Below the pieces are notes generated by a model that was given only the letters and a program-made list of their open reading frames with translations, did no database searches and was not told where the DNA came from. Of a stretch of 53,568 nucleotides of DNA, positions 17,859 to 28,989 are shown in pieces. The translations under genes were made by a program, and so were the position numbers. Every line of letters starts with the position of its first letter. The stretch's first letter is position 1. Location: contig CAWAMD010000010.1 of NCBI GenBank assembly GCA_963783045.1, positions 1-53,568 of the forward strand, read 5' to 3'. This stretch comes from CAWAMD01 sp963783045 (lineage in GTDB: Bacteria; Actinomycetota; Nitriliruptoria; Nitriliruptorales; Nitriliruptoraceae).

Positions 17859-18959
17859 TCAGAGGGAGGGCGGCGGCAGCTCCGTCGACACGTAGAAGAG
17901 GCAGTCCTTCGAGGCCGCCTCGACCGTGCGGGTCATCATCACCGGGGTCATCGGCGCGGTCGTCACCACCGCCCCGTCGACGACCGCGAAGTGCTCGTCC
18001 GTGACCTCGCGCCCCGTCGCGTCGATGGCGCGCACCGGCATCGCGGCGCCGGGATGGACGCGACCGAGGACGTGTCCGGCCGGCACCTCCACGAAGTTGT
18101 GGACGTCGGCGTCCTCGGCCACGACGAAGTCAACGTCGTCGCCGAGCTCGCCGCCGAAGGTGAACCCGACCTCGCCACGGACCACCACCTTCCGCAGGCC
18201 GCCGAGCATGTCGAAGTCGCGGACGAGGATGTCGGTGGGCAGCGGCGGCGCCCCGAGGTAGCGCCGGAGCCCGTCGACGGCGAACGCGAGGGACTCCGGT
18301 CGACCGGGCAGGCCGCACTCGACGGCGATGGTGGCGCACTCGTCCTCGAGCGCCTCCATGAGCGTGTGCGCCCGGAAGTCCCACCGCAGGATCGTCGTCG
18401 TGAACAGCGTCGCGAGGTTGAGGGTCTCGGGACGGCGGCGCGTCACGATCGCGTAGAAGGGGTTGTTGCCCGTGTTGTTGTGCACGTCGACGAGGGCCTC
18501 GAGACCGGCGGCACGCAGCTCCGCCAGCATCCCGTCGGCGGCGCGACGCATCTGGGTGGTCGGCTCCTCGAGCCCCCAGACCCGGTTGAAGTCCTCCTGG
18601 TGGTCGAGGAACCGGTGGCCGAACCCGCCGTTCGCCAGGGCGGCGCGGACGTTGCCGAGCACCACGTAGAGGTCGAAGGGATACCGCTGAGGCCGGCGGA
18701 GCACCGTCAGCAGCGCCTCGAGGCCGGTCGACTCGTCGCCGTGCAGCAGCGTCGCGACCGCCCGCGGTGGACGCGACCCGGTGCCGGGGAAGCGGATGAA
18801 CGTCGGCCGGTCGAGGGCGCGCAGCAGCTCGATGGGCCGCAACCGGAGCAGCTCGTCGGGTAGCCCGTCGGGGAAGCGCCGGTAGGCCTCGTCGCTGCCG
18901 GCCCGGTCGTGCCGCGATGGGGTCCTGCCCGTCACCTCAGCGGCGGCGAAGCGCCGCAT
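17859..18959 (-). CDS. Succinylglutamate desuccinylase/aspartoacylase family protein
   Basis: 366 residues from ATG 18959. The carboxypeptidase-like zinc site is visible as LLHGDEST (His and Glu ligands of the HxxE motif) and VDVHNNTGNNPF (third His), followed by ATIAVECGLPG. The C-terminal part (PAGHVLGRVHPGAAMPVRAIDATG) is the beta-rich domain found in AstE/aspartoacylase proteins. Members deacylate N-acyl amino acids such as N-succinylglutamate. No arginine succinyltransferase genes are near, so arginine catabolism is not supported. It overlaps the upstream small gene by 23 bp. A 10-bp sequence CTCAGAGGGA is repeated around the stop (about 17845-17870). Confidence 0.85.
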   Translation of the reverse strand: MRRFAAAEVTGRTPSRHDRAGSDEAYRRFPDGLPDELLRLRPIELLRALDRPTFIRFPGTGSRPPRAVATLLHGDESTGLEALLTVLRRPQRYPFDLYVVLGNVRAALANGGFGHRFLDHQEDFNRVWGLEEPTTQMRRAADGMLAELRAAGLEALVDVHNNTGNNPFYAIVTRRRPETLNLATLFTTTILRWDFRAHTLMEALEDECATIAVECGLPGRPESLAFAVDGLRRYLGAPPLPTDILVRDFDMLGGLRKVVVRGEVGFTFGGELGDDVDFVVAEDADVHNFVEVPAGHVLGRVHPGAAMPVRAIDATGREVTDEHFAVVDGAVVTTAPMTPVMMTRTVEAASKDCLFYVSTELPPPSL

Positions 18960-19257
18960 CGGGACGCGGGTCGCTCGCGAAGGGATCGAACGACGGCGGC
19001 ACGAGCGTGTGCGCTCCGCTGTGGTTGCGGCGGGTCAGCAGCCGCGAGCCGAGCGAGGCCTTCGCCAGCCAGCGCTGCGGATCGAGCTCGCCGGTCGTGC
19101 GCACGAGCAGGTCGGCCGCCTCGGCCAGCGTGGCACGGTCATGATCCGCGAGGCCCGACAGGACGTCCGCCGGCGCGTTCGCCAGGACCGGTCGCTGCCG
19201 GCGCGGCGCGAACTGCCGCCACACGTCGCGAACGTGGTCCGTGCGCTGTTGGGTCAT
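18937..19257 (-). CDS. Hypothetical protein, 106 residues
   Basis: ATG 19257 (MTQQRTDHVRDVWRQFAPRRQRP) with AGGAG eight bases upstream. The middle is helical and acidic (DVLSGLADHDRATLAEAADLLVRTTGELDPQRW), the C-terminus basic with a Ser/His/Pro stretch. No signal peptide, Cys or known domain. The stop lies inside the 5' end of the aspartoacylase-like gene, so the two probably form an operon; the upstream glutamate-cysteine ligase is about 100 bp away on the same strand and may belong to it too. Confidence 0.65.
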   Translation of the reverse strand: MTQQRTDHVRDVWRQFAPRRQRPVLANAPADVLSGLADHDRATLAEAADLLVRTTGELDPQRWLAKASLGSRLLTRRNHSGAHTLVPPSFDPFASDPRPDAALRRR

Positions 19258-19358
19258 GAAGAAGGCTCCTGCCCGACCGGTCGGGTCCCCCCGGGGGCAG
19301 CGGGGATAGTAGCCGCCCGAGTGCGCACGGTCACCCATGAATCGCCAGACGCACGTCG

Positions 19359-20864
19359 TCACGCCGGGTCGTAGGCGACGAAGTCGACGGCGGGCTCCCA
19401 CAGGTGCACCGGTTCGTTGCGGCGCATGTTGTGCAGGTACGCCCGCGTCATCTGCAGCAGGGCCTCGTCTCGGTCCTGGCCTCGGGCCCGCAGCTGGCGG
19501 TACCCGTCGACCTGCCAGCGCGCGCCGTTCGTCTGGCGTCGCGCCCGTCCCTCGATGATCCCGAGGTAGTGGTCGCGGTCCGCCGGGTCGACGCCCCAGC
19601 GGTCGAGGCCGACGTGCGCCATCGGCAGCAGCTCGCGCAGCACGAGCTCGGTGACCGGCAGCTCCCCGAACACCGGCCACTGCAGCCGGGCGTCGATCCC
19701 GTCACGTGCGGCGACCCGGAAGTTCTCCGCCGCGGCCGCGAAGTCGAGCTCCTCGTCGATCGGTGGCTCGCGCTCCACCATGGCCCGCACGAGCCCGTAC
19801 CAGAAGGCGGCGTTGGCCGTGACGTCGGCGAGGGTCGGACCCGAGGGGAGCACCCGGTTCTCCACCCGCAGGTGCGGCTTCCCCCGGGCCACGGCGTAGA
19901 TCGGCCGGTTCCAGCGCCACACGGTGCCGTTGTGCAGGGAGAGCTCGGGCAGGTGCGGGATCCCGCCGGTGGCCAGCACCTCCTCCGGCTCCTCGTGGTC
20001 GAGGCGGGGCAGCAGCGCCGGGAAGTAGCGCACGTTCTCGTCGAACAGGTCCATGACGCTGTCGATCCAGCGCTCGCCGAACCACACGCGGGGACGCACG
20101 CCCTGGGCGGTCAGCTCCTCCGTGCGCGTGTCGATGGTCTGCTCGAAGACGGCGATGCGTGTCTCGTGCCACAGCTGGAGGCCGAGGAAGAACGGGGAGT
20201 TCGCGCCCATCGCGACCTGCACCGCGGCGATGGCCTGCGCCGCGTTCCACACCGCCGGGAACCCCTGGGGGCTCACCTGCAGGTGCAGCTGGACCGACGT
20301 GGCGGCCGCCTCGACCATGATCGAGTTCGCCGAGAGCTCGAGGGTCTCGTCGGGCCCCTCGATCGTGAGCGACAGGTCCTCCCCGCGGGCCGACAGGATC
20401 TGCTCGTTGAGCAGGTGGTAGCGCGGGTTCGCCGACATGTTCTGCTCGGCAACGTCCAGGTCCTTGAGCGTCGGGATGATGCCGATCATCGCCATGTAGG
20501 CGCCCATGTCGTGGGCCTGCCGGATGGCGTACTCGACGCTGGTCGTCAGCTCCTCCTCGATCTCGCGGAAGACCGTGCCGATCAGCTTGCGCGGGGCGAG
20601 GTTGAACTCGACGTTGAACTGTGCGAGCTCGGTCTGGAAGTCGTCCGACTCGAGCCGCTCGAGCAGCGCCTGGTTCACGTTCAGCGGCGTCCCGTCGGCG
20701 TCGACGACCGTGAACTCCATCTCGACGCCGGCGAACTTGCGGCCGATCTCGAAGCGTCCCTCGGCGAGCATCTGCCGGAACACCTCGAGGCAGCGCTTCA
20801 CCTTCTCGCGGTAGCGCTGCCGGTCCTCGCGGGTGAACGTGACCTGCTCGATGTCCTGACCCAC
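19359..20864 (-). CDS. Glutamate-cysteine ligase, GCS2 family
   Basis: 501 residues from GTG 20864, with GAGGA six bases upstream. GCS2-type motifs: KFAGVEMEFTVVDADG (nucleotide/metal Glu), LAQFNVEFNLAPR, a MGANSPFFLGLQLWHETRIAVFEQ segment and YAVARGKPHLRVENRVLPSGPT. The family makes gamma-glutamyl-cysteine or related amides (YbdK, EgtA, GshA type). In a mycothiol-producing actinobacterium the likely roles are ergothioneine biosynthesis or another gamma-glutamyl amide; none of the other egt genes is adjacent, so this stays open. The C-terminal 110 residues after RVAARDGIDARLQWPVFG are longer than in YbdK. Confidence 0.88.
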   Translation of the reverse strand: MGQDIEQVTFTREDRQRYREKVKRCLEVFRQMLAEGRFEIGRKFAGVEMEFTVVDADGTPLNVNQALLERLESDDFQTELAQFNVEFNLAPRKLIGTVFREIEEELTTSVEYAIRQAHDMGAYMAMIGIIPTLKDLDVAEQNMSANPRYHLLNEQILSARGEDLSLTIEGPDETLELSANSIMVEAAATSVQLHLQVSPQGFPAVWNAAQAIAAVQVAMGANSPFFLGLQLWHETRIAVFEQTIDTRTEELTAQGVRPRVWFGERWIDSVMDLFDENVRYFPALLPRLDHEEPEEVLATGGIPHLPELSLHNGTVWRWNRPIYAVARGKPHLRVENRVLPSGPTLADVTANAAFWYGLVRAMVEREPPIDEELDFAAAAENFRVAARDGIDARLQWPVFGELPVTELVLRELLPMAHVGLDRWGVDPADRDHYLGIIEGRARRQTNGARWQVDGYRQLRARGQDRDEALLQMTRAYLHNMRRNEPVHLWEPAVDFVAYDPA

Positions 20865-20923
20865 GCCATCCTCAGCGCTCGCGGCTCGGGGAGATACTAC
20901 GCCCCGAGCCGCGGGCCGGGCCG

Positions 20924-21949
20924 TCAGCAGCCGGTGTCGAGCTCGACCTGGCCGGCGCCGTTCGTCACCGGCGTGTCCGCGGGCGCCTGCGCGGCGCCGC
21001 CACCGAGGATGACCCCGCAGGTGCCCACGTAGGCGGCCGGGAGCGGGTAGAGGTTCTCACCGCCGAGCGGGGAGCCCTGCGGGTCCGGGTCCTCGTAGAC
21101 CTGGACGCCGGGCTCGGCGTAGACGGTGCCCTCCTGCGCGCGCCACTGGTCCATGGTCTGGGGGTCGCCGGGATCGTCGCCGTGGCAGCGGGTCTCGCCC
21201 TCGTCCGACCCGCTGTCGCACGACGCCGGGTCGAACTGCTTGCCCTCGTAGTCGGCGGCGCTGCGCTCGCCGTCGCCGCCGCCCTGGTAGGCCACCCGGC
21301 GGCGGGTCTGCGCCGACACGCAGATGCCGTCCGCGCAGCCGCCGGCGCCGGCGTCGGCCACCGGCACGGGGTTCGTGAGGAGCTCGTCGGGCGACCAGTC
21401 GCCGGCCGCGAGCGGATGCCAGTCGATGACGAGGGCACCCCCGTCCGAGGGGCCGTTCTCGGAGTCGTCGGTGCCGTGCCGGCCGTTCGCGCCGTCGTGC
21501 TCGCCGTTGTCGAGGTTGTCGTCCGCCCCGAAGTAGAGGTGGGTGCCGGTCAGCAGTCCGGCGAGCGAGCCGTCCGGGGTCCCCGAGGTCGGCGTCGCGG
21601 ACGAGGAGGCGGGATCGGTCGCGTCGCCGGCCACGGCGACGCCGGGCCCCGACCCGTCGGCGTTCGTCCCCACGCGCGCGTCGCCGCGATGCACGGTCTC
21701 GCCCGGTGCGGTCTGGTCGGTGCCGACCTCGGCGTAGCGGTTGCCCTCGTCGTCCTCGACGTTCACCTTCGCGTTGTGGCAGCCGTCCTCCGCCGTGGTG
21801 CGGTCGTTCGCATCGGCGCTCTTCGAGCAGTCCTGCTCGGAGGGGCGGTAGCTGCCGCTGCTCACGGCGAAGGCCGTGCCGGCGCCGGTGATCACGAGCA
21901 GCCCGGTGCTCAGGGTCGCGAGGACGCGGCGGGTGGATGACAGGCGCAT
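20924..21949 (-). CDS. Secreted acidic protein of unknown function
   Basis: 341 residues from ATG 21949. Residues 1-28 are a typical Sec signal peptide (MRLSSTRRVLATLSTGLLVITGAGTAFA, cleavage likely after TAFA). The mature protein is acidic and rich in Gly, Asp, Ser and Thr, with eight scattered Cys (for example DCSKS, DGCHNAK, GGCADGICVS, SCDSGS, TRCHG, GTCGV, and a C-terminal DTGC), suggesting disulfides outside the cell. Long flexible stretches resemble an exported surface or matrix protein. No enzymatic motif is recognised. It lies 59 bp upstream of the glutamate-cysteine ligase on the same strand, but a shared function is not implied. Confidence 0.8.
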   Translation of the reverse strand: MRLSSTRRVLATLSTGLLVITGAGTAFAVSSGSYRPSEQDCSKSADANDRTTAEDGCHNAKVNVEDDEGNRYAEVGTDQTAPGETVHRGDARVGTNADGSGPGVAVAGDATDPASSSATPTSGTPDGSLAGLLTGTHLYFGADDNLDNGEHDGANGRHGTDDSENGPSDGGALVIDWHPLAAGDWSPDELLTNPVPVADAGAGGCADGICVSAQTRRRVAYQGGGDGERSAADYEGKQFDPASCDSGSDEGETRCHGDDPGDPQTMDQWRAQEGTVYAEPGVQVYEDPDPQGSPLGGENLYPLPAAYVGTCGVILGGGAAQAPADTPVTNGAGQVELDTGC

Positions 21950-22165
21950 GGTTCCTCCGGTCGAGGTCCAGGTGAGGGGAGAGGTGAGGGGAAAGGGGCC
22001 CTTCGGGGCTCGTTGCGGGCTTCGTCGGGCGTGCCCCCAATTCCTGCCGGCGCTGTCCCGGCTGATCGGACGTATCGGCCAACGTCACGGTCGTGCCCGC
22101 CCGCGCCTGGCGCGGCGCCGGTGACGGGTGCCGTACGGTGCGCGCGGCCCGACAGGAGGACGCGG

Positions 22166-23278
22166 GTGAGCGGGAGGTCCGAGCGTGCGCCGACCGTGGT
22201 CGACGCACCGGGTGGCTGGCGGCCGGCGGTCGAGCGCTATCTGTCGGCGACGGGCGCCGAGCCGCTGTTCCTCGTCGGTGACGCCGCGAGCGTGCTCGCG
22301 GCCATGCCCGACGCCTGTATCGACGCGGTCATGACGAGCCCGCCCTACTGGGGGCACCGGGAGTACGCGGCGAGCGGGATCGGCCTCGAGGCCGACCGGG
22401 CCACCTACCTGGAGGCGCTCCTGGCGGTCACGGGCGAGCTGGGCCGGGTGCTGAAGCCCACCGGCTCCCTCTGGCTCAACGTCGGCGACACCTACCGCGA
22501 CAAGGCCCTGCAGCTCGTGCCGTGGCGGCTTGCGCTGGCGATGGTCGACGACCAGGGCTGGGTGCTGCGCAACACCGTCGTCTGGCACAAGCTCAAGGGT
22601 GGGCCCGACACGTCCCGCGACAAGCTGCGGAACCTGCACGAGCCGCTGCTGCACTTCGTCCGTCAGCGCCGCGGCTACCACTACAACGTCGACGCGATCC
22701 GGCGCACCGCCGCCTCGGCGAGGGTGGTGGACGGCCGGGTCGTCTCGGCGACCGGCGTGTCGGGCGTGCGCTACCGGCGCCAGATCGAGCGGTCGGTCGC
22801 GCTCACGGACGAGGAGAAGGACGCGGCGACGGCGGCGCTCGACGACATGCTCGCCCGCGTCGGCCGAGGCGAGCTGGCGGACTTCCGCATGGTCATCCGC
22901 GGGCAGCAGCGCGCCACGCACTCGAGCTCGACGCGCGTGTCGGGGCGGGCGAAGGAGCTGCATCGGCGCGGCTTCTACTTCCTGCCCTACCACCCGAAAG
23001 GCAGCAAGCCGGGTGACGTGTGGGACATCGCTCCCGAGGACACCCATGGGCGCGCGGACCATTTTGCGCCCTACCCCGAGGATCTGTGCCGGCTCCCGCT
23101 GCTGGCCACCTGCCCACCGGACGGGATCGTCCTCGATCCGTTCTGCGGCACCGGCACCACGAACGCCGTCGCCGTGCAGCTCGGCCGTCGCTCGATCGGC
23201 ATCGACCTCGCTCCCAACTACGTGCGACGCGCGGCCGAGCGCTGTGCTCGCGCGGCGGCCGACACCGCCGGCGCCTGA
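22166..23278 (+). CDS. Beta-class DNA methyltransferase (N4-cytosine/N6-adenine)
   Basis: 370 residues from GTG 22166, with AGGAGGA five bases upstream. Catalytic motif IV, TSPPYW (residues 57-62), precedes the SAM-binding motif I, DPFCGTGTT (residues 324-332), which is the beta-class order. Other blocks: GSLWLNVGDTY, LHEPLLHFVRQRRGYHYN, PKGSKPGDVWDI and RRSIGIDLAPNYVRRA. The 130-residue stretch between is probably the target-recognition region. No restriction gene with a clear identity is adjacent, so this may be an orphan regulatory methyltransferase; the neighbouring DUF559 gene encodes an endonuclease-like fold and should be considered. Recognition sequence cannot be read from the protein. 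Confidence 0.92.
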   Translation: MSGRSERAPTVVDAPGGWRPAVERYLSATGAEPLFLVGDAASVLAAMPDACIDAVMTSPPYWGHREYAASGIGLEADRATYLEALLAVTGELGRVLKPTGSLWLNVGDTYRDKALQLVPWRLALAMVDDQGWVLRNTVVWHKLKGGPDTSRDKLRNLHEPLLHFVRQRRGYHYNVDAIRRTAASARVVDGRVVSATGVSGVRYRRQIERSVALTDEEKDAATAALDDMLARVGRGELADFRMVIRGQQRATHSSSTRVSGRAKELHRRGFYFLPYHPKGSKPGDVWDIAPEDTHGRADHFAPYPEDLCRLPLLATCPPDGIVLDPFCGTGTTNAVAVQLGRRSIGIDLAPNYVRRAAERCARAAADTAGA

Positions 23279-23338
23279 GCCGGTCCCGCCAGCGCCTCGT
23301 CCCCGTCCCATCCCCGGCCCCGCCCCGTCCTCGTCCGG

Positions 23339-23388
23339 ATCGACGGACCCCGAAACGCCGGCATGCCGGAGGAACCGGGTCCGTCGAT
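23339..23388. repeat. 50-bp palindromic repeat, left copy
   Basis: Outer arms ATCGACGGACCC and GGGTCCGTCGAT form a 12-bp stem; inside is a second palindrome, CCGGCATGCCGG. It matches the copy at 24502-24551 at 44 of 50 positions by eye. Located 60 bp behind the methyltransferase stop, where it could also act as a terminator. Confidence 0.8.
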
Positions 23389-23526
23389 GGGGGTCGGCCG
23401 TCCACAGCCGTCGGCGCCCTCATCGGACTCCGCCGGTGGGCTCACTGCATCCTGTCGCCATGCCGAGCCCACCCAGAGGCCGGCCTGCTGACGTGGGCGG
23501 GCCGTCCGATCCCGAGCGCCGCGCAC

Positions 23527-24464
23527 GTGCCCGTCGGCGTCGGGAGCGGGAACGGCGGGTGGCAGCGCCACCGCCGTCGTCAGCACGGCCTCGTCACCGT
23601 GGCGCAGCTGACCGACGCCGGGTGGTCTCGCAGACCGCCGTGTCCGATCAGTGCCGCGACGGGGTCATCGAGCGCTGGCAGCGTGGCGTGTACGCGCCCG
23701 CCGGGATGCCGTCCACGTTCCACGCGGAGCTGACCGCGGCCTGTCTGCGCCTCGGGGAGGGGGCCGTCGCCATCGGGCTCACGGCGGCCCGACTGTGGCG
23801 GCTGCCGGACACCGACACGATCGACCGGATCGAGCTGGCCATGCCTCGCCGGCACGTCCCCCGCCTCGGCCGGGGCGTGGTGGTCCGCGGGTATCCCTGG
23901 CTCGAGGACGACCACGTCGTGCGGGTCGGACGGTTCCGGGTGCTCGACCCGGATCACACGATCGCCGACCTGTGTCGGGTATGGGGAGCCGACCGGGTGC
24001 TGGACGCCGCCGCCGAGCTGTGGCGTCGGCGGCGCGGCGACGGCCCGGAGGGCCTCGCGCAGGCGGCCGCTGTCCGTGGCGGCTTCCGGGGTGCTGCCAC
24101 GCTGCACGACGTCCGGGACCGACTCGATCCCGGGTTCGCCCGGACACGCTCCATCGCGGAGGTCCGCGCCTACCGGCATCTGCGCGGCTCCGAGCTCCCC
24201 ACGCCGGAAGTCAACGAGCGCCGGCGGATGACCTCGGGCCGACGATGGGAGTTCGACCTGCTCTGGGACCCCCCGCAGGCCATCCTCGAGATCGACGGTG
24301 CACGCCACCACGGGCCCTCGCGACGGGAGCATGATGCCCGCAAGGACGCTGACGCCGCCGCCGACGGGTATCTGCTACGCCGCGTGCCGGCGGCGCTGAC
24401 CGCCGACCGCGAGGCCTTCCTCCACGTCGTGCGACAGCTGCTGGCCGACGCCGCCAGCGCCTGA
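23527..24464 (+). CDS. DUF559 endonuclease-fold protein with AbiEi-like N-terminus, one frame break
   Basis: The N-terminal frame (HRRRQHGLVTVAQLTDAGWSR) and the main frame (TAVSDQCRDGVIERWQRGVYAPAG onward) join only if one base is added near 23629-23632, so this copy is frameshifted or misread. The start is uncertain; GTG 23527 fits the first frame. The N-terminus is a winged-helix AbiEi-type domain. The C-terminus (RRWEFDLLWDPPQAILEIDGARHH followed by DADAAADGYLLRRVP) is a DUF559 domain, related to Vsr and PD-(D/E)xK nucleases, with Asp, Glu-x-Asp and Arg/Lys in the expected order. Such proteins are frequent and often multicopy in Actinomycetota; their role is not established. It is framed by matching palindromic repeats. 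Confidence 0.75.
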
Positions 24465-24501
24465 CGCCGCCCGCGCCTGACGCCGCCCCGCGCCTGACCA
24501 G

Positions 24502-24551
24502 ATCGACGGACCCAGAAACATCGGCATGCCGGCGCAACGGGGTCCGTCGAT
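24502..24551. repeat. 50-bp palindromic repeat, right copy
   Basis: Second copy of the palindrome at 23339-23388, again with 12-bp outer arms and an inner GGCATGCC core. The differences from the left copy are all in the loops, so both stems are preserved. It lies 37 bp after the DUF559 stop. Confidence 0.8.
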
Positions 24552-24630
24552 CCGGACACCGCCTGGAGATGGGCGAGGCGGGGCCGTGCCGTAGGTTGGA
24601 CGGTGCCGCCCGACCCCCTCAGGAGCGACG

Positions 24631-26687
<2,057 letters not shown>

Positions 26688-26694
<7 letters not shown>

Positions 26695-27944
26695 CCGGCT
26701 TCGATCCGGCCGATGAAGCGTCGGAGCATGTCGTTGGTCCGCTCGGGGACCTCGAACTGCGGCACGTGCCCCACGTCGTCCCAGACCTCGACCTGGGCGT
26801 GGGGGAGCAGCTGCTTCACCTTGTCGGCGTAGCGGTGGCTGACGAGCCGGTCGTGGCGGCCCCACACCCACAGCGACGGCACCTGCAGGTCCTGCAGCCG
26901 GTTCCAGTAGCCGCGCCGGCCCTCGCCACGCTCGGCGATGAGGTGACGGGCGCACGCGGCGACGGCCATGCGGTAGCCGCGGTCCTGAGCGGCGAGGACG
27001 ACGTCCTCGGCGGCGGCCCGCATGTTGTCGATCGGGACACGAGAGGGGTCGTGGAAGAGCTCGGCGAGGCCGGACTCGATCCAGTCGCGCCGCAGCGGCA
27101 CCTTCGACATGCCGAGCCACTGCCAGCGCATCATCTTGAGTGCGGGACCGATCCGCTGCCACTCGTCGAACGCGACGGCGGACCCGAGTCCGACCATGCC
27201 GCGGACCTGCTGCGGGTACCGCAGCGAGAGCTCGGCGGCGATCCGGCCGCCCATGGAGTTGCCGACCACGTAGGCGTCGCGCAGCCCGTTGCGGATCATG
27301 TACCCGCGGACGATGTCGGCCATCCATTCGGCGGTGTAGCGCTTGCCGCGGGGGACCGGCTTGTCGGACTTGCCGAAGCCCGGCAGGTCGATGGCGTGGA
27401 CCTCGTAGTCGGCGGCGAGCCCGTCGAAGGTCGGTACGAACGAGACCTTGTTGGCGGCCAGGCCGTGCAGCAGCAGGACCGGCGTCCCGCTGCCGGTCAC
27501 GAGCGACTCGACCGTGAAGCCCTTCACGTCGGTCTGGCGGGTCCGCAGGATCCGGGCGGCGTCGGGTCCGGGGGCGAACATGGTCTCGAGGCGCAGCGCG
27601 AGGTTCAGGTCGCCGCGGATGCGGATCTTGCCGGCCATGAACGCGGCGATCCCGTCCTGGTGGCCACTGACGAGGTCGAGCCAGGTGGACGCGTCGGTGA
27701 TCAGCCGCGCGACGGACTGCTCGGTCTCCCCGGGCGAGATGAGGCAGCGGCCGTCTCGGACGTGGACCGTGTAGGTGGTATGGGTGTCCAGCTCGATGAC
27801 CCAGGACCCGTTGATGCCGCGGGCCTCCTCGGGTCGGAAGCGTTCGGCGAGGCGGAGCATGCTGCCACGGATCTCGTCGCGGTTGTCGAGCGCGATGACC
27901 TCGCGCCCGTCGAGATCCATCCGTCGTCTCGCCTCGGTGGTCAC
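26688..27944 (-). CDS. SCP2-like domain fused to alpha/beta hydrolase
   Basis: 418 residues from GTG 27944, which has AAGGAG seven bases upstream. Residues 20-150 look like an SCP2 sterol-carrier domain (SWVIELDTHTTYTVHVRDGRCLISPGE, then DLVSGHQDGIAAFMAGKIRIRGDLNLALRLETMF). The remainder is an alpha/beta hydrolase: VLLLHGLAANKVSF (oxyanion hole), GNSMGGRIAAEL (nucleophile Ser), WVWGRHDRLVSHR (acid) and DDVGHVPQFEVPE (His). The fusion suggests a lipid-binding module delivering a hydrophobic ester or acyl substrate to the hydrolase. The substrate is unknown. It faces the YyaL gene and has a 417-bp gene-free region upstream. Confidence 0.88.
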
Positions 27945-28361
27945 TCCGTCACTCCTTGCGATCGTTGCGGCAGCGTAACGGTCGTCACGAGCGCGACCGG
28001 TCACCTGCTGCAACGAGTTTCCGCCGCAAGCACGACCGTTTCCGTGACAGCTGTCCTGCGCGCTGGGGGTGCGCTGGGCGGCAGCATGGTGCCTGAACGG
28101 CCGTGGCGCCCCGCTCGAAAGGGAACATCGGCAGGAAGGGCCACGACCTTGGCCGTCGAACGGACGGGGCCGATCGCGCCGACCGTCATGCCGAGCGAAC
28201 GGTGCCGGGCGTTCAGCGCACCTTTCCGGTGCAATCGCCGCTCGCGCGGACACGCCGGCGGGCCCGCAGCGCCGCGGTGGTGGAGGTCACCGAGCCCGAA
28301 GCCCGGTCACCGCGGCGCTGCGGGTGCGTCGGTGGGGCGTGCCCCACCTCGGCAGGCCGAC
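27945..28361. other. Gene-free region with long inverted repeat
   Basis: No convincing coding frame in 417 bp; short open frames here lack ribosome sites and family likeness. The right part holds the perfect 17-bp inverted repeat described separately. The left part (28000-28060) is relatively A/T-rich for this genome and probably contains the promoter of the SCP2-hydrolase gene. Confidence 0.55.
28263..28324 (-). terminator. 17-bp stem inverted repeat behind PNPOx-like gene
   Basis: Bases 28263-28279 are the exact reverse complement of 28308-28324, with a 28-nt loop. It lies about 40 bp downstream of the PNPOx-like gene stop, where a terminator would be. There is no T-run, and the long loop is unusual for an intrinsic terminator. 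Confidence 0.5.
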
Positions 28362-28790
28362 TCAGGCGATACGGCGCCCGCTGATCTCGTTGGGAACGAT
28401 CCGTACCCAGTAGGGACGCTCGACCGAGCGCGCCCACGGCGTCAGTGGCACCTGCTCGAGCTCCTCGAGCTCCTTGTCGGACGTGACCTCCTCCATCCAG
28501 CCACGCACGAGGACGCTCCAGCCCGACTGGTAGGTGTCGTCCCAGCCGTCGATCTCGAACGCAACCGGCACATCGTTGCCGGCCGCGTCCAGCTTCTGGC
28601 CGACGGCCGTGCGGAACACCACCGTGCCGCGGTGGAACCGGTAGTTCACCGGGAACACCAGCGGCTCGCCGGCGTGCATGAAAGCGACCCGGCCGACGTA
28701 CTGGTCCTCGAGCAGGTCCACGCAGGTGGAGAAGTCGAGGATCTGCAGTCCGCCGCGGTCGACGTTCGTCGTTGGTTCGGTGGTCGTCAT
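28362..28790 (-). CDS. Pyridoxamine 5'-phosphate oxidase-like flavin-binding protein
   Basis: 142 residues from ATG 28790, with GGAGGGAG upstream. The split-barrel signature runs LDFSTCVDLLEDQYVGRVAFMHAGEPLVFPVNYRFHRGTVVFRTAVGQKLDAAG, then VAFEIDGWDDTYQSGWSVLVRGWMEEV. This pattern matches the small PNPOx-like family of actinobacteria that bind FMN or F420, rather than true PdxH. The C-terminus (ARSVERPYWVRIVPNEISGRRIA) is the usual final strand. Precise cofactor and substrate are unknown. The gene appears monocistronic, divergent from the haloalkane dehalogenase. Confidence 0.85.
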   Translation of the reverse strand: MTTTEPTTNVDRGGLQILDFSTCVDLLEDQYVGRVAFMHAGEPLVFPVNYRFHRGTVVFRTAVGQKLDAAGNDVPVAFEIDGWDDTYQSGWSVLVRGWMEEVTSDKELEELEQVPLTPWARSVERPYWVRIVPNEISGRRIA

Positions 28791-28989
28791 GTCGGCTCCC
28801 TCCACGTCGCCCGGCATGTGACGGTTAGGCTCGCGGTCCGCTCGGCGCGAATCAGGAGGCGACCGGCCCGAACGCTGCGGGACCTGCGGCCCGGATGCGC
28901 CGAGCTTGCGCCCCGCCGCCGTCGTCCCGCAACGGCCACCTGCCCGAGCGTCCGGCCCCGCCGCCGGACCCCACCCCGAGGAGCACACC

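Larger units (their letters stand above)
23333..24557. mobile_element. Segment bounded by 20-bp inverted repeats carrying a DUF559 gene
   Basis: A 20-bp sequence, GTCCGGATCGACGGACCCCG, at 23333-23352 is repeated exactly in inverted orientation at 24538-24557. Only one gene lies between. The 50 bp at each end (23339-23388 and 24502-24551) are also about 88% identical to each other and individually palindromic. No transposase is inside and I see no clear target-site duplication. It may be a non-autonomous mobile cassette, or simply a gene framed by a dispersed palindromic repeat. The mobile-element reading is inference. Confidence 0.35.

Noticed and set aside
23629..23632. Frame change in the DUF559 gene considered as programmed frameshifting.
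   Set aside because: No slippery heptamer or stimulatory structure is evident, and other genes in the window carry similar single-base breaks, so an indel is simpler.
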